The notes under the pieces: generated by a model
What the model was told of the DNA's origin: nothing
Seen by the model: only the letters and a program-made list of their open reading frames with translations
Database searches by the model: none
NCBI GenBank assembly: GCA_002007465.1
Contig: LNAC01000137.1
Location: 2,875,359-2,939,358, forward strand
DNA length: 64,000 nucleotides
Reading direction: 5' to 3'
DNA from: Ailurus styani
Taxonomy: Eukaryota > Chordata > Mammalia > Carnivora > Ailuridae
Shown here: positions 62,276 to 64,000 of the stretch, one piece after another
How positions within the stretch are numbered: position 1 is the stretch's first letter
How the letters are laid out: every line of letters starts with the position of its first letter
Program-made: the position numbers and the translations under genes

Positions 62276-63583
62276 GGCCCCGGACCACTACCCTGTGACA
62301 CATGAACTTGGGAGGGAAGTGCAAATTCACCACTTCTCCTCACTGCACACCTAGCTTCAAACTGTACCTGATTCTGGGTGGATTCCAGAGGCAACAGATT
62401 AAGCCAGAACAAGGCCCGGCAAAGTGGTAGAAAAGAGGTGTTTCCCCGAGAACTGAACACCAAGTAATCTCTGGGTTAACTATCGTGTTTGAAGTCTCTC
62501 CCTCCCTTTCAAAAATTTATTATCACAAGCTAATGTGAAAGAGGTGCCGTGTCTCTACATGGGTAAAATATGCGCCGATTTGTTTAGAAAGAAGTGGAAG
62601 TATTGCAGGCGAGAGGGGTGGGGAGCCAGGTCTCCGCTGGGGCCCCCCTGACCTCTTTAGGAAAGTCACCACCCGGACAACACGACTTTTTAAAAGACTC
62701 AGCTGGTCACAGGGGGCGGCGCCTTCCAAAGGGACACAGCGGACGGCAGAAGTAAGGAAAACACCCTCCAAAAGGACACGCTGATGGGGCCAGCGGAGGG
62801 GTGTGCGGTTTCACAGACTGGGCCTCCCGCGGGCAGAGGGCCAGAAGCCGCGGCCAGCGTGAGTCACGGACGCCCGCGCTCAGCCGGCCACCTCCGAGGG
62901 GCCATTTCCCGGACACCAGGCGGGTGTGCCAGCGAGGGGACAAATGGGACATGTTCGCTCGGCGCCTTTTCAGCTTCCAGGGAGCGCCTGCTTCTCATTA
63001 AACCACCACACAAACCACTAGGTAACGTTTCTTTAAAATCCCGCAGTCAGACTCCGCCAGACAAAACGCCACACCAGACTCGGACTTAAAATGTCTACGT
63101 TTCGGCCCCGCCCTTCTCCCCAATCCCCAATGTGTACGTCTAGCCCACGTCTGTGACCACTCGGCGGGGAGGGGGAGTCTCTTCCCTAAGTTACAACAGC
63201 TGCCCTTCGGTGACGCGCGGGCAGGCGGTGGGGTTCCGGAAAGACCCTCCCGACGCGACGGAGGGCACGGCGCGCGGAACCTGGGGTGTTTCGAGAAGAG
63301 CGCCCTCCTCCCCCCGCGCTTCTCTTTTTGTTAACAAAGGAAGCCCGCGCTCCGCCGGGCTCTCTGGGGAGTCCCAGAAAGGCCTCCAAGGGCCTCCGGT
63401 GCTGGGATGCTGCAGGCTGCGGGCGGCACGGAGGGGTCTGGGGAGGACGACCGAAGCACCTCCCGGCGTCCGGGGTCTCCGCCCGCCCGGGCCCCGATGC
63501 CGGTGAGCTCACGCGCCGGCTTAAGCTCGCTGGGGCCGCAGACTCCCGGTGCTGCTCGGCCCCCTCCCCGCCTCCGACCTTAC

Positions 63584-63621
63584 CTGCCTGCGAGCCAGGT
63601 CCCGCAGCTAGCACCAAGCCG
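63584..63621 (-). other. CD59: CD59 non-coding exon 1 (start approximate)
   Basis: On the minus strand a TATA box is followed about 30 bp later by AGCGGCTTGGTGCTAGCTGC, ending CTCGCAGGCAG|GTAAGG, a strong donor. The exon end at 63584 is firm from the donor; the start near 63,620 is inferred from TATA spacing. Confidence 0.65.
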
Positions 63622-63646
63622 CTTGCGCGCTCCGCCCCGCCCGTCT

Positions 63647-63652
63647 TTATAG
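63647..63652 (-). promoter_or_regulatory. TATA box of CD59
   Basis: TTTATA on the + strand gives TATAAA on the minus strand within GGCTATAAAGACGGGCGGGG, about 65 bp before the exon 1 donor. GC boxes lie on both sides (63631-63643 and about 63666-63675), as for Sp1. Confidence 0.6.
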
Positions 63653-63899
63653 CCTGCGCCGGGCTCCGCCCCCTCCCGCAGGCCCCACCCCCGCCGAGGC
63701 GCCCGCAGGACCCGAGGGCCGCCGGCTGGGAGTGCAAGGTCACCCTAGTCCTAACGCTGCATGCAGACCCTTGGCACTCACCGTTCGCTCCCAGAACAGC
63801 CCAGCGGCGGCCGGGCAACCAGCTCTGGCCAGGCAGCCGGGAAGCCACTCCTCGCAGAGCGACTCAGGCTCCCAGGTTCAGAAAGATTTGGAGACTGCG

Positions 63900-64000
63900 T
63901 GGCGCCTGGGTGGCTCAGTCGGTTAAGCGTCTGCCTTTGGCTCAGGTCCTGATCCCCGAGTCCTTGGATTGAGTCGAGTCCCCCACGTGGCTCCCTGCTG
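63900..64000 (+). mobile_element. Can-SINE, cut by window end
   Basis: Head GGCGCCTGGGTGGCTCAGTC, GGTTAAGCGTCTGCCTTTGG, then truncated at the window border. It lies about 250 bp upstream of the CD59 TATA box. Confidence 0.9.

Larger units (their letters stand above)
54046..63583. other. CD59: CD59 intron 1
   Basis: 9.5 kb with Can-SINEs (57152-57380, 57749-57934, 60081-60380 as a pair, 60974-61165, 61992-62193), an old LTR (59865-60727, split), MER5A-like and MIR remnants. The stretches 54046-55470, 55650-56310, 56500-57140, 57950-59380, 61180-61890 and 62280-62800 show nothing I can name apart from a possible L1 scrap near 58060-58190. Additional non-coding 5' exons, as known for human CD59, cannot be excluded. 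Confidence 0.7.
62850..63770. promoter_or_regulatory. CpG island at CD59 exon 1
   Basis: Dense CpGs from about 62,850 and especially 63,220-63,740 (GACGCGCGGG, GCGCGCGGAA, CGCCGGCTT, CCGCCCCGCCC). It covers exon 1, the start of intron 1 and the core promoter of CD59. Confidence 0.75.

Noticed and set aside
63186..63972. Open frames of 220 and 228 codons on both strands in the CD59 CpG island
   Set aside because: Both come from stop-poor GC-rich sequence; one runs into a Can-SINE at its end. No known protein similarity was recognised.

Overview
This is a mammalian nuclear window, with spliced genes, CpG islands, and MIR/L2/L1/MaLR remnants. It is very probably from a caniform carnivore. About two dozen tRNA-Lys-derived Can-SINEs (head GGGCGCCTGGGTGGCTCAG, CT-rich middle, AATAAATAAAATCTT plus A-tail) lie on both strands, many with perfect target-site duplications. 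The common head variant GTGGGTTAAAGCCTCTGC suggests a mustelid; that is inference.

Three protein-coding genes can be supported, in the order known from human chromosome 11p13 (KIAA1549L - C11orf91 - CD59). (1) The last four coding exons of KIAA1549L run on the + strand (297-394, 2677-2825, 4406-4557, 10520-10801), followed by a 3' UTR to about 12,615. They encode the C-terminal cytoplasmic tail of a membrane protein of unknown function. A 25-bp minisatellite fills the intron up to 30 bp from the third of these exons. (2) C11orf91 is a complete two-exon gene on the - strand (31951-31465 and 30161-30076, 190 aa) with a CpG-island promoter and no known function. (3) CD59 on the - strand is complete: a non-coding exon 1 with a TATA box in a CpG island near 63.6 kb, then coding exons 54026-53969, 50637-50539 and 43724-43522. 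It encodes a 119-aa GPI-anchored complement inhibitor.

By region: 1-12.6 kb, end of KIAA1549L; 12.6-30 kb, intergenic with MLT1 LTRs, L2, a hAT MITE, a long inverted repeat and two CpG-rich patches without a visible gene; 30-32.4 kb, C11orf91; 32.4-42.1 kb, intergenic with a solo LTR, an MLT1 and several MIRs; 42.1-63.6 kb, CD59, whose introns hold Can-SINEs, L1 fragments and MIRs; 63.6-64 kb, CD59 promoter and a Can-SINE cut by the window end.

The genes are neighbours rather than an operon or pathway: CD59 blocks the membrane attack complex at the cell surface, and the other two lack an assigned biochemical role. I see no prokaryote-like system, CRISPR array or novel multigene system. The most unusual features are local structures: the minisatellite forming a 573-nt AG-free zone of repeated branchpoint/pyrimidine modules before a splice acceptor, a retrotransposition footprint consisting only of poly(A), a Can-SINE with an apparent 3' transduction, and a roughly 200-bp imperfect palindrome.
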